A DNA stretch of 64,000 nucleotides from Hymenolepis diminuta (Eukaryota; Platyhelminthes; Cestoda; Cyclophyllidea; Hymenolepididae): NCBI GenBank assembly GCA_900708905.1, contig CAADRB010000042.1, positions 339,957-403,956 of the forward strand. Direction: 5' to 3'. Shown piece after piece: positions 11,901 to 23,500 of this stretch. A program made the translations under genes and the position numbers. The notes beneath the pieces were generated by a model. It did no database searches and was not told the origin of the DNA. It saw only the letters and a list, made by a program, of their open reading frames with translations. The number at the start of each line of letters is the position of its first letter. Positions within the stretch are counted from its first letter, which is position 1.

Positions 11901-14900
11901 CTTAGGTAAAATCAATCACTTGTTGACTATCCGAGGAGATGGACAAATTAAGACACCATGAACAACCTTTAATTTAATCAACAGCTCAGTCGATTTTGGG
12001 CGTCACGTACGCGCGGCAATCTTGTATTTGTGACTGAACTGTGAAGTTTTAAGTTATGACACATCTGACTATATCTATTACGTCAAACTAAGTATTCCGT
12101 TTATTCCAGAAATAAGATGAAGTAAGATGAAGTTTCATTTTTATGCCTAGCTTCCTTTTTCCTTTGGTCAATCCCATCCTCATACTTTACTTGAACTATT
12201 TCATAGTATTTTGAGCGATTAAATGCTTTCAAGTTTTTACCTTGCAAAATTATGACAGTAATGACTCCGAACACTATTAGTTTAGAAAAAGATAGAATTG
12301 GTAGATTGTTACACCAGTCATTATTGAAGAGGGATTTTTTCTGTTCACCCATGAAAATACTGCCGAATACTTTATTGGCACTGAAAGGTGGTCATAATTA
12401 CGCAACAGAGTTATTTATTTCAAAATTTACTACCACTGCAATTGCGCGATTAGTTCAGTAACAGAATATCAGTTAGATTATTAATGTTTGGTCTCTAACT
12501 GCGAATTTTCCATTTGAATAATAACTACCAATTGTAAACGGAATAGCAATAATAGAAGAAAATTTAATTTACTCATAAGTCTGAATATTTTAACGACAAC
12601 AATAGCGATAGCGCTATTTTAAAATGTATTTTCATCCAACTTTAGCCTAAATTTTCTAATAAATATAACAAATATCAACATTTTAAAATGAGACAAGATA
12701 TGATTCAACGTTTTATTTTTAAAAACCAAAAATTCATATGTTTAAATTTTTACGGTTTAAATTCATGTAACAACTTAACAATGGGTGACAAGAATTTGTA
12801 TTTCTTAGTCTGCATCTTTATATGATTAGTAATAACTTGAAAATGAAGTATTTGTAACCCTAAATAACTGTATTTTTAACTTGACTGTGATGTTCCCTTT
12901 AAAATCTATTAATCTTAGAGGCTGATAGGAGGCAACAACCGTTCCCCAAATAAAAAAACCGAGAGCTGATATGGAGCAGTGGTGTATTGGATAAGTGCAG
13001 AGAAAGGGGGAGAGTTGTACGAAGGGGAGCTAGGTTGCATTTTCAAATTGCATGTCTGAAAGTAATATTGTATGCAAGGTCTATATAAGGCACGCTTAGA
13101 GAGACTTCTGATCATGCCACTTCCGTAAGTATTCCCCGGGGCTGTTTAAGCCGAAGAAACCTGAGTCTTCACTCAGACTGCATTACAAAACCATAAATAC
13201 ACTTATATTAAATATCCTTGAAATCCAATCAAGTCCCAAGTACACTGGGATGCATTACGGTCACTTTTCGGGTGGAGCGTGATTGAATCTTACAGACAAT
13301 CAGAATTTTTATAATTGAAGGAAAATTAGATGTTGTTTGGCAAATTTTATCTCTAGGAAGATATTTATTTAAAAGCACAAACTGACAATTATATACAACA
13401 TTCACTCCTTAATTCATGCGTTGAGGCTGAGCCTTCCTTTGCTCTAGACTTGAAATAAATTAAGTTTTTAGAACTTTCCATTTTACTTAAATGTCAGTTT
13501 CCCGTATTTAACTACATGTGGAAAATTTTCGGCTGACAACTGATAATGATATATAGTCCTTAACAAAGGTTTTGCTTAATTTTTTTCCTGTTAATTAATT
13601 AAAATAAAAGTCAGTATCATTACAATCTGACAAACTTAAACAATTTACTATTTTTTAGTATTTCATTTCTATTTTAAAAAGCTTAGCCCAAGATAAATAC
13701 TGTCGGAGTTCTTAAAGAATGACGATCTTATGGACGAAGAGACATCCAACTAAATAGCACCTGCATCTAATTTATGATTTCAAAACCTAAGACTTCAAAT
13801 TTCACTTTTCTTTACCGCTGTTATGACTATTTAAAAAATCGCCTTCCTCTTGACAACAGCATATCTGAGAAATAAACTTTTGATCAAATGGATTAAATAA
13901 ATAAAATTTCATTTGCTTATTATGTTCAGTTGACGATGCTATCTTCACTCAATTTAAAATGTGTATCTATATAAAGGTATGTCGCTTCAAGTACAACTAT
14001 ACTTCATCACATATGTAGAACACAAAGATATGCCAATGACTACTCAGCTAAAGAAAAAAGGAGAGAAAAAACATAACTCAGTGAAAAATTCTTTTCCTAT
14101 CTACTAGCAGTTACAATTATTTGAGTTTAAATAACTGAATAGAAATGCCGATACTCTGAACTCAGATAATAATTCGGTAGAACAGAATTCGAAAGTCTTG
14201 TGGTGGCAAGCAAATCGGACTCGATACAACTCTAAAAAATAAGAGTGGCACCATTACCAAATCTTCTGTATTTGGAAAATTCATTTGTAGGCTTTCTCCT
14301 GCAATCGGAAGAGTATGAACTGGATTGTAAAATGCTATATTATGATAATGCACATGAATGTAAACCTTTTGCTCCTGAAAATTAACATCTAGAACTTACG
14401 CCCATTAGTCTTGAAAGCTCCAATCGATTGTTGTCAAAAATTTTAGGGGGTAAAGGTTTTATAAGACAAAAAGACCTTAATTAAAGCTGAAATTGTGCAT
14501 AAATGTCGGCTTCAAGACTGCAATTTCACCCTTATTACCCTTCTCTCTTTAGTGCATATTAGAGTGAAAACTATGTTCTCCGTATCCAAATAGTGAAGTG
14601 ATACGAACAGGGTCCAACCCAACAGAATATGTAAAAATGCTTGAGGAATGAGTACCGTTCATTCCGCTAGGACTTGGAAAATATTAATCTATTAAAAATT
14701 TATCTCAATTATTATTTGAACCGCACTGTTTTACTATCCACTAAAGCGTATTTTTGACAAAATGACTACTAAATTTGAGACAACATCAAATGTCACCCAA
14801 TGGTGAAAGCTCTGCACGTCTTCACTTTGGATTATTTTACAATCTTTGACAGCTAATTAAAATAATCATAGAAAGGGAAATGTGACAATGACACCAGGTA

Positions 14901-17900
14901 TTAAAGTGCGAAAACCACTGAGTTGCAATGAAGCGTTTGACTTTGTGTTTTTACAGTTTTGAAATGGGTACTTTAAAACATAATATGCCCACTCCACAAT
15001 TTTACTCGCTGATAAATGCAATATATATTTAATGGACAGGAAATGATATTTGTTAAGTAAATTTTGATTTATTTTCATTAAAATTTAAAAAAATAAGCTT
15101 AGTGGATTTTGATACCTTTCAGTCTATGTCTAGTACTTTCTTCAACTGAAAATCGCAAATAATTAAAATACTAGAATTAAATCTCATATTTTACTTATAG
15201 ATCCATATATACATATTTGAAGAACAAGAGTTGATAGCCATTCAAATTTCAAAAAAATAATACTTTTTAATTCGTATATTGGTCGCTATAATGAAACTGT
15301 GTGGACTTACAGTACACACACGATGGTGACCTTCAGCTCTGCTTGACTTAATTTTCACGTAGGGTCACATTAACATGACGTTTGTATAAGACTGACCAGC
15401 GGACGGTCGTGTACCGCATAAACCAAGTTAAACTGTTGGCTTTTTATTCAACTCACTTTCGCAACATCACGGTGTTACACACAGTTGTGATGTGTTAACC
15501 AGCTCTCCACCCCCATCTAATCTTTCCCTCCTTACTCCACTATTCCTCAACTGCAATTTTCTAATGTGCCACTGGCGCATCGATCTCACTCAGCACCTTT
15601 GACAACTTATTAAATGGAAGAGCAGAGATTACAATGAAAAAATGTATTTTATATTCTGCTTCTCTGTATTTAAGTGCTGAGGTCATAAAAGCTCTATTTA
15701 ATTCCTATTCTGATACAAAACCCAGGCGATCAGTATGATGGAACGATTCGAAATTTGTTCAATAAATAACCGAAAATTTGGATATTGCAATGTAAATAAT
15801 TCATAAATCAGTAATAATAGTAAAAAGCATTAATTTTTTTCAACTTAAATTATAACTCAGCATTTCCTTTTCCTTTAAACTAAAGTAGTTAAAATTGATT
15901 CAAAATTGTTCCCATGTGATATTACGGTTTAGTTAAACTAAAATGTATAGATTTTATTTAAATCTGTGGATCATTTTAAACATGGTGGTTTCTTTAATAT
16001 TTAAAGTCTATAACTAAATTATAATTATTTTATATCATTTCGCTAATGACGTTAGGAAATCATGATATTTAATTTAATTAATATCTGGTTTTAGGGCCGA
16101 TGAATACGCCTGACGGAAATACTTTTTAGCATTTATTGTAAATCCAATGCCCTTAAAATTCGCACAGCTTTCGGTTTACTTTTTTGAAAGAAAATCAGAA
16201 ATTAAAAATTATAATGATTGAGTAAATAGTTAGTAATAACTTACCGTAGTCATTCTAAAAAATAGTAGATTTTTCACCTGCGATGTTAACTGTATTTACA
16301 ATTCAATTTTAAAAGGAATAAAACCTGTGAGTTTTTTAAATTACTAGTGCTATACATGTCAAATTTCAACATTTTGATATTTACTGCCGTGGAGGGCCAA
16401 AAATGCTTCAATTGTTATTATAAAGTTCTATACCATCCTCAGAATAGCATAATATTTTATTCCTTTAGATGCATCGCTCTATAGTTTCATTTTTATGAAA
16501 TGGATAAAAGAACTGAGCTTACTTTTCCCACTTCGCGATTGCGTTTTGCCAATAGAAGAAGTGTTTGCTTTCAAAACTGGCTGTCTTGAATTCACACGCT
16601 CACTAGATGAAGCTATAATTGGATTTGACGTTGTCAATAATAAATGCGATTCCGTAGTAGTTATCAAAACAGCTGTAACGTTGACTGTATCTGTAGACTT
16701 TCCAGCATGGAAACATCCCCAAGTTCCTTCCACAGCAGCATCGTGTCTGTCAATGATGTACCGAAACTTCCAGATGTTGTACATGTCCCGAACAAAAAGA
16801 TCTTCGACACACTCAACAGTAAATAACCTTGGTTTATCAGTACAATCTGGAAGAGAACAGACTCTCCGACAGTTTTCAAAGCATAATCGAGTCTCTGGAA
16901 CGAGGGGGCAGAGTAGGTGAACGGAATGCTCCTTTGAAGGTAGGCTGACCTCACAAGTTATGACGATTACATCGGAAGATTCATCTACATAGAGAATGAA
17001 TTCGCCTGGGATAGTTGGATTTGAAGGACTTAGTGCAGATTCAGTTGGGAAATGATGAGATGGAATGGGTGGTTGGGTTTCATCAGCAGGTGGATTTAGG
17101 ACTCCTTCATTTATCCCCAAGAAGTCATCCAGTTTGTCAGTATCACTGCTAAATACTCCTATAAATAGTAATATATGTTCAAATAATAGGTTTTTTATTC
17201 ATAAGGTAATTACTATACTATTCTAAAAATCAGACGCATGGCCATAGCTACAGTCCATGAGAATTATATTTTCGGTTCACCTCTTCCCTTAACTTTAAAG
17301 GATATACATATATTTGGGATTTTACGTCTCCAGCTAATCAGTTGATTTATTACGTTCAAGACTGCTTAATATGAAATTATTTATTTTCTATAGAAATTTG
17401 CCTTCTATTTATGTTAAAAATTTAGCTATCTCGGTATGACATTATAGGAGCTACTTAGTGTCACTTAAAATGGTTCCACTTCCTCAGGACTTGTAAGGAT
17501 TAGATATCGTGAACAAGTTCTGCTCAGTAATCTGGGTGATCAATCATGAAAATTGACATGAGGAAGCTAAACTCCCTACTATGCGAATATTGTACGTCCC
17601 AAATTCAAAGATTAAATGAATTAAGATTCTTTGATACATTGATTCTTAATCTCAACATCTTTTCGACCCATTCTTCTGTATTGTTAAAAATTTTCAGTTG
17701 TTTTCCAAGGACGAAATTGTAAAATTCTTTTCATTTTGCCTTGATGTCCATTACAATATTATAATATATCTTGTTTTTGCTACGAGTAAGGAAACGCGGA
17801 AAGTTACAAGCAAGTTATGCTTCTTCAGTATTCAGCACAATAAATTATACCTAATATACTTGTGGATTTCAAACAAGATTGACCAAAGAGTATAATATCA

Positions 17901-20091
17901 AGACAATGTTATTATGTTATATTAAATGACATTATGTTTTATTTGAAGCAGTCTGGGTAAGTTTTCATGGTTGATAATAAGATTCGAATTAATTTTCAGC
18001 AATCAGAATTTCTTAAGTTTAATTTTGCCGATTAAATTCGATTTTCAATTTCTCCATTGTTAAAATTATGGAGGATTTAGTGAGTACTTGTGCATTTAGA
18101 CTCGGCGTGGATTAGCTTCTTGGGAAAAATGATTAATTGAATAGCGGACTACTTAGATCTCCATAAAACGATGTGTTCTAAGCCAAATTCCGCGTAAAAT
18201 CTCTACATATAATAAAATTCCTTCCTCTTCTATTTAAAATAAACCCATTAAACCCATTTTGTTATGAATTTTAAAGTGCCTTCTATTACAAATGTTAAAA
18301 AGTAGAAGGAAACTATGAATCGATCTTTTAAACAGCATATCTTGGTTTTTGAGTTGATGTCAGGGATTGTAAAACAAATTTACAAAGGCTTCTCTGAAAT
18401 ACGAATGAAATAATGAAAATGAGCATTACATTTAATGTTGGGTTGATGAAAACCATCAACACATAACAAAATTCATTTTCTTTGTATTATTTTTTATTAT
18501 TCCATTAAAACGTCGTTATATTGTTAAAAGGTTGATTTAAAAGATATTGAAAAATTTTCATGCATGTATGCTTTGACACTGGCTGTGCAAATACTGAAAT
18601 AGTTATTTCTTAAAAATATATAATTTTATCATTTCTGACCTGTCATTTATTTATTAAATGACTTAATAAAGAAATCAAGCAGATAAATTGCCCAATTACG
18701 GTTCACCATTAAAAGTACTAAAAATATAAAACGACAAACTTAAACAGGCAGGGAACATATTGAGAAGAAGTCTCAAGGAGTTTATTATTAAGAAGAAATA
18801 TACTGAGGAATGAAATTTTATCTTTTAGTTCCTTCATTCGAGTCACCAATGAACCTGACTTATGTTACTTGTCATTTAGGTACTCTTGTCTAGTCTTATA
18901 CCTACCTACCGTTTTGCCTATAACCCATCTTATTTCTTCAAATGGTTTACAAACTTGTTTTTGTAATTCTGCTCAAACAAATTGAGACTTTACTTTATTT
19001 TACTCAGCCTAATTTTTAATTTACTATTTAAGTGCTGAAACCTTCTCGCTCACTTCTTTATTGAAAAAGCACTACGCCACGGTCTTCATCTTTATATAGT
19101 TTTAGCAAAGATATTTCGCACTGTTATATTAGATTCATTTTTGACATCTGAAAAAGTATTAAACCAGCTTTACCAACTATTCACACAAATTTGAGCTTCA
19201 TGGCAAAAGAACATACAGATGTTCAATCTGAACTTAACAATCAAGTAAAACTGTGTCTTGTTCATATAATGACATTTTCATTATCTTTTCATCCTCTTTT
19301 ACTGCTTAATGGAGTATTTTATGCCTCTTTGTTTAAAGGCTTTCCTTAAATTATTAACTGACGTTACATTTACCATGCTGATGATAATAATAATAAAATA
19401 GTATGATATATTATGATTATTTTATTACCATATCTAATATCTAAGGCTAAAACAGCCTCTACTATTGTTGGTTGTTATAAATTTTTCTTCAATAGCCTGT
19501 TGACATATTTTATTTTTAGAGTCATTTCTTGTGCACAGCATGTGATTTTGTACTAAAGTAAAGAAAAATGACAAATTATCAATTTATTTCAGGGTAAATT
19601 TTCATTAATAAAACGAAGTCTCTCAACTATTTCATAAAGTATCACATGCAAAAGATACTCATTTCATATAATTTTAGAATATTGATTCTAGTTTACAAAT
19701 TAGACGACATTTCATTTAGACAATCCTTAAGGACGCAATTATATACAATAATACAATTGTTGATTTTTTAGAGTCAAATAACGGAGAGAACGATTTTGGG
19801 TGTATCAAAGGGGAAAATTATTTTAATTTACCGGTATGAAAATTAAGTAGGAGCTTAAGTTATTTCCTCGTGATATTTAATGATGAATTTTACTTTAATG
19901 AACTGGATAATTTGTAATTAATATTGAGTAATTTGCGTTGGTGGCAATAATTCAGGTAACAATTTAAACAGACAGCTATTACAACCAGTTAGATAAATTA
20001 TTTAAATAACATTCGTAAGAGTACGTATTCAGTCTATAAACTTACCGAGCAAATAAAGACATCCTAGGAGAAGCAGTTGCCAGAGTACCAT
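2666..20091 (-). CDS. Ig receptor gene 1: single-pass membrane protein with a cysteine-rich Ig-like ectodomain
   Basis: Modelled as five exons: 20091-20046, 17158-16523, 3454-3347, 3275-3013 and 2935-2666. They join in phases 1, 1, 1 and 0 with no frame conflict, giving 440 codons. Order of parts: signal peptide (residues 1-16, MVLWQLLLLGCLYLLG), extracellular region (17-228), one transmembrane helix (about 235-259) followed by Cys-Arg-Lys-Lys, and a cytoplasmic tail (about 260-440) rich in Ser, Pro, Gln and Thr. The ectodomain has eight Cys and an Ig F-strand-like motif, EGTWGCFHAG. The tail carries YKTI, a YxxPhi-type sorting motif; no strict ITIM or ITAM was found. Ig domains coded by phase 1-1 exons are the usual arrangement. 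The intron before the transmembrane exon is 13 kb and contains an LTR element, so a further ectodomain exon could have been missed. I do not recognise an ortholog. A receptor or adhesion role is inferred from architecture only. Confidence 0.72.
3013..3275 (-). CDS. Ig receptor gene 1, exon 4 (cytoplasmic tail)
   Basis: The acceptor TTTTAATTCAG and donor TTGAGA|GTAAGA bound 263 bases, phase 1 to phase 0. The text runs from EINSSIQLIELKENLAPS through a Pro-rich part (SLQPPWKDLNCLPHPSQTVQ, then PPIF) to LYILHSNTLR. No catalytic domain is visible. The Pro-rich segments could bind SH3 or WW domains (inference). Confidence 0.7.
3347..3454 (-). CDS. Ig receptor gene 1, exon 3 (transmembrane)
   Basis: The acceptor CATTCATTTTCAG|AAGAGC and donor AAAAG|GTATAT bound 108 bases, phase 1 to phase 1. 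The text EHNFDK is followed by about 25 hydrophobic residues (TVIVILIVFLSISVAINIVY, then IFVAS) and CRKK. The positive charges after the helix put the C terminus in the cytoplasm. It joins exon 2 directly in frame (split Lys codon A+AA). Confidence 0.75.
3780..5513 (-). other. Intron sequence of Ig receptor gene 1, nothing coding seen
   Basis: Left part of the 13 kb intron between exons 2 and 3. AT-rich, no supported ORF. The stretch around 4840-4885 resembles one around 24955-25015 (shared 'gtagcttaatactg'), so part of it is probably an old dispersed repeat. Confidence 0.5.
5514..5745 (-). repeat. 3' LTR of the element at 5514-7924
   Basis: 232 bases, the partner of 7693-7924. A short purine tract (GGGAGG) abuts its start. 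Confidence 0.85.
6188..6770 (-). pseudogene. Decayed Gypsy integrase (zinc-binding region and catalytic core)
   Basis: Read on the minus strand with several frame changes. First comes an H2C2-type zinc-binding segment (HSGVGRMKSIARTLANWYGM and VVQRCSKYQ). Next is IDSHSKWSGVIPL, matching the first Asp block of the core ('VDAHSKWPE'). Then comes PETTVLDNGTQFSLANFQDF with PLYHSQSNGQAERF, the 'SDNGTQF...PYHPQSNGQAER' block holding the second catalytic Asp. Stops and shifts between blocks rule out a working enzyme. This places the element in the Gypsy group. Confidence 0.85.
7693..7924 (-). repeat. 5' LTR of the element at 5514-7924
   Basis: 232 bases, TGTTGG...TAACA in the minus sense; matches 5514-5745 along its whole length. 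The primer site lies just inside it. Confidence 0.85.
8690..9000 (+). repeat. Diverged solo LTR-like copy (same family as 796-1130)
   Basis: Shares blocks with 10010-10330 ('acaaag.atttattc.gc', 'ttctcatt', 'gttat.t') at low identity by eye. No pol remnant beside it, as expected for a solo LTR. Confidence 0.35.
9300..9540 (+). repeat. Dispersed repeat, copy 1 of 2
   Basis: Resembles 17490-17710 in the same orientation: 'aaatgaagtaaggctctttg' and 'aatctttttgac' here against 'aaatgaattaagattctttg' and 'catcttttcgac' there. No coding content. Class not identified. Confidence 0.4.
10010..10330 (+). repeat. Solo LTR-like copy (same family as 796-1130)
   Basis: Aligns by eye with 796-1090. The blocks 'gtcatgtttgtcgg' and 'aactttctcatt' and the end 'ttagatattatct' recur at the same spacing. 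No element body flanks it. Confidence 0.45.
12241..12273 (-). CDS. Candidate 33-base cassette exon in the 13 kb intron of Ig receptor gene 1
   Basis: A pyrimidine tract and acceptor (TATCTTTTTCTAAACTAATAG) and a donor (TTGCAAG|GTAAAA) enclose 33 bases, phase 1 to phase 1. Inclusion would add a hydrophobic run, MVFGVITVIILQ, just before the transmembrane exon. It could be an optional exon, or chance in AT-rich DNA. It is not counted in the 440-residue model. Confidence 0.2.
13100..16470 (-). other. Intron sequence of Ig receptor gene 1, no exon supported
   Basis: AT-rich. A GC-richer patch at about 15300-15600 contains 'gtgttacacacagttgtgat' and may be an old LTR fragment, but I found no second copy. 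No convincing coding text. Confidence 0.4.
16523..17158 (-). CDS. Ig receptor gene 1, exon 2 (Ig-like ectodomain)
   Basis: The acceptor TTTATAG|GAGTATTT and the donor GGGAAAA|GTAAGC bound 636 bases, phase 1 to phase 1. The text starts VFSSDTDKLDDFLGINEG and passes a Pro-rich linker. It then enters the Ig-like part: the pairable Cys lie in VHLLCPLVPE (B-strand-like) and GTWGCFHAG (F-strand-like). Six more Cys lie in ITCEV, RLCFENC, RVCSLPDC and FTVEC, an unusually high number for one Ig fold and suggestive of extra disulfides. The segment after the fold is Ser/Thr-rich (a stalk), with NVT, NTS and similar N-glycosylation sites. Confidence 0.8.
17490..17710 (+). repeat. Dispersed repeat, copy 2 of 2 (matches 9300-9540)
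   Basis: Lies in the intron between exons 1 and 2 of Ig receptor gene 1. See the partner copy for the shared blocks. Confidence 0.4.
20046..20091 (-). CDS. Ig receptor gene 1, exon 1 (signal peptide)
   Basis: ATG at 20091 opens MVLWQLLLLGCLYLLG. The last residue is split by a strong donor, CTCG|GTAAGT, in phase 1. The hydrophobic leader with no charged residue is a classic signal-peptide core. A short out-of-frame upstream ORF (20114-20064) overlaps it. Confidence 0.75.
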
Positions 20092-20399
20092 CTTCGAAAT
20101 TGAATTTTACCCATTTGATATAAGCACATTGGTGAGTAGGATGTATCTAAATTAAAGTGAGTTTTGATTGGCCAACTAAATCGACCAATCGTATTGCTGT
20201 GGCTGTTCGTCTGACCAGTTACTCTGATTGGGGAATAATCACTGTGTACTTAAACAAACTAATTATATTATCATTGATGCATTAGCAAATAAGGCAGGGG
20301 ACTGTAAAACAAGAAATTCAATCACCAAATCTTGTAAGACTCTTTAAATTCCCGATTAACTCCAATTACACTTTGCCTTTCCATTTGCCCATATAAGAT

Positions 20400-20720
20400 T
20401 GCTTTAGTGTTCTCTATATTCAGATATTTTTCTAAATTGAAAATTCTATCTTGCACCCTGCCATGAGTAAAACAAATAAACTTTATATGCCTGTTTATTA
20501 ACGAAGATAGCATACGATTTATCAGTCGGACAAGTGGATGCATAGCCGCAGGAGAAGGGGGGGTAGTTTTGGGAAAGAGTTTTGAAATTCGGAACCATTA
20601 TTTCTTCTTTTCTCAGCCAAAAGAACATATGCTGCTGCTTATTCAACCCATTTTCTGAATAAACTCACACTGAATCTGATGACAGAAATTAAGAAAGACA
20701 TTCTAATTTGCACTCTCTTA
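20400..20720 (+). repeat. Three-copy local repeat, copy 1
   Basis: Shares with the copy at 21000-21500 the run 'gatgcatagc', then 'gaacatatgctgctg' (against 'gaatatatgctgctg') and 'gacattc.aat'. Lies just upstream of the leader exon of Ig receptor gene 1, so it may include part of that gene's promoter region. Confidence 0.55.
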
Positions 20721-20999
20721 GCCACTTTTGATAGGCTAAAGTTAATAAAACTAACTGAGGCTATGTTTTCTATTTGTTTTAATCCAAATATGGTCATATT
20801 ACCGTTATAAATTTGGTTAATGGCATTTTCAAATCTAAATTTTATTTGAAAGCTACAAAGTAAGAAGGTTAAGTACTCTTGCCGATGCAGTTTACTCGCA
20901 AACAATTATTTTCCCCTTTTTGGTTAAGTGGCTACATTCGCTACATTCAAGTGTCAAATGCTTTTTACAGACAATAAAAATAAATGCACTGCTCAGTAT

Positions 21000-21500
21000 C
21001 ATTCTGTCACGCATATAATCACTTTCCCACTCAGCAAACCTCAAATCCCAACGTCTCCTTATTGTATTAATTTCTATCAAAGATCGTTTATTGCTTAAGA
21101 TAGCATATATTATACTAATAGGACATTTGGATGCATAGCTATAGTTGAGAGGTAATGTTTGGTAATAAATGGGTAAGTTAATTTGGTCCACGAGACTCGA
21201 ATTTTCATTCTTTTTCCATTTTCATCTCGGAAGAATATATGCTGCTGGTTTTCAAAAGATCTTTTAAAGAGATCCTCATCAAATCTTATTTGTGTGTTGA
21301 GGATGACATTCCAATATTAGCGTTTCAACCATCCTTGTCCTTTGAAAACAACCGGAAATTGGGCAATGAACGCCTTTGTTGATCTTTGCTCTCAGGGAAC
21401 ATCGGTTCTATCAACAGTGGAAAAGTGGTACCTTCTTTTCTGTGAATATTCACATATAGTTGGAGGCTTCACTTCGTTTTCTCTTGAATTCCCTAGAAAT
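21000..21500 (+). repeat. Three-copy local repeat, copy 2
   Basis: Fullest copy. The first half matches 20400-20720. The second half ('ccggaaattggg', 'gttgatctttgc', 'cattc' or 'attcacatatagttgg') matches 23250-23500. This links all three copies into one family. Broken reading frames throughout. Confidence 0.6.
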
Positions 21501-23089
21501 TAGAAGTTACGCTTTCGAAACAGAAACTGACCTTGTTGGCTATTCCTACCATAATAGCTTTTGTTATCATTCACAGTAAAGCAAAGGATTTCAATTTTAA
21601 AACTTGTTAAATCATATAAATGCATATACTAGAATAATAGTGAGGAAAGTCGATAAGTTTCGAACATCTCCGATATGCATACAAATGTATAAATATTTAT
21701 TATTTTTGTTTTATTCCGAATGATTATATATTCCAGTCAATTTATTCCTTGACATCTATTTACAACTGACAGCCATTTATGAGGTCGATATTATTTCAGT
21801 ATTACAAGTTTTAAAAACCAGGCATTTGAAGATAAATTGTTATATTCTATGAGTGCATGAATCTAAACCCAAAATGTAAGACAATCTGTGGTCAGCCAAA
21901 TCTACATTTTGATACATCTCAACTGAATTTCAGCGGCACTAGCGAAGCGTACCTTACATTTATCAGTTGACTTTTACTTAAAGTAAATGGTAAAAACGTA
22001 TTTATATCAGTAGTTATATTTATTTTGATTAAAAGCTAAAAAAATAACATGTTTAATTTAGCTTTCTTCTGAAATTGCTACTGTTGTGCCTGTGGCAGAG
22101 CAAATAAAACCCTTTAACAATTCAGTTTTGGAAACCATATGAATTAGGAGAACGAGAAATGAATTCAGTTAAGTATGAAACAGAAGGAGGCTAAGAATAA
22201 GTTGATACTTAAATTAGGGTATCAAGAATCTTTCTTTGTCTTAATCTAGTAGAACTGGATTTTTCATATTTCCATATGAAGCAAAATTACTATGAAGTGT
22301 CTTGATGCTCAGATTTTAAAATATTACACCCGGATTCAGGAGTAAAATATTATTGACAATGTTCAAATCATTTTGACCGGTTAAATTAACTCCATCTTTG
22401 GTAAAAGTACCTCACTGTGTCGATATATTGTTACAATAAAACCAAAATTTAGCATAACGAAGATCACTAGAATTCACTCAAGATGAACTCAGAAGTGGCT
22501 AAGAATTTTGACTGACTGACGATTGGCAGGTGCATCTTGTTTTATTATTATAACTTGGTCAAAATGAACTAAACTGTCATGTCCCCAAAATAAAAAAACA
22601 TATTTAGATTTGGCGAATCTGTTTAAAAACTGGTTAAAGTATTCCAAATGTAACCCAAAGAAATAGTTCAATATTTTTTTGACGGGTTATTATACGAAAG
22701 ATTTGGATCTATTCTTTAGGGATCCATATTGTCATTGTCTTCTTCATACTGAAAAAAACTAGAGGCAATGTGACTGTTGGGACCTGATGCCAGATGATTA
22801 ACTTACTCAGATGCTTTATATTGAACTGTGTATTTCAGTTATCCTTTACCACACCCTACTGTGAATCTGGACCAGAGATGCTAAAATCCCTGAAATCTCC
22901 CAATACGCCTGTTTAACACCCACTGGGCTGATATTCTGTGTACTTCTTTCTGAGTGTTTATCATTTTTCCACGAGCTTTTGATTTAGAGATTTAAAGGGA
23001 CTTAACCCTTACCACTTAATCTCCGCTCTTGATTTCCAGTTCTTTAAGAAAAATAGTTCAAAGGAACACAATATTTGACGTTTTAGTTG

Positions 23090-23500
23090 AACTTAAAAAT
23101 TATACTCATAACGTATCCGTTATACAACGTTATACGACTCGAACGAATGGATGTACAGTTCGGAGTAAATGAACAGTAGGAATTTTTGCCATATCGATTC
23201 AGAGTTTTTATTCATTCACTTTTTAACTCGGAGGAATATATTCCATTATTTTTCCTTTGAATAGAATCGTATTCAGCCTTAATGCTAACGCTAAAGTTAA
23301 CATTCTAATAAATGACATTCAACCACACTTGTCTTTTAAAAGCATCCGGAAATTGGGTACCGGAAGTCCTTGTTGGTCTTTGCGCCCGATGAACAGCGAC
23401 TTCGTCGATAGTGAAAAAATATTGCTTTCCTTTTCGCGAACATTCGCATATAGTTGGCAACTTTGCACTACTTTGCTAGAATTTCCTTGATGCTGTTTTA
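23090..23500 (+). repeat. Three-copy local repeat, copy 3
   Basis: Matches copy 2 from the 'ggatgtacag' region through 'ggaggaatatatt', 'catccggaaattgggtacc' and 'attcgcatatagttggc'. A 77-codon open frame lies here but is not shared intact by copy 2, so it is not taken as a gene. Confidence 0.6.

Noticed and set aside
16495..16920. Plus-strand 141-codon frame at 16495-16920
   Set aside because: Shadow of exon 2 of Ig receptor gene 1, whose minus-strand reading has splice sites and Ig features.
23257..23490. 77-codon plus-strand frame as a possible gene
   Set aside because: It is part of the three-copy repeat, and the homologous copy at 21250-21500 is broken by stops.
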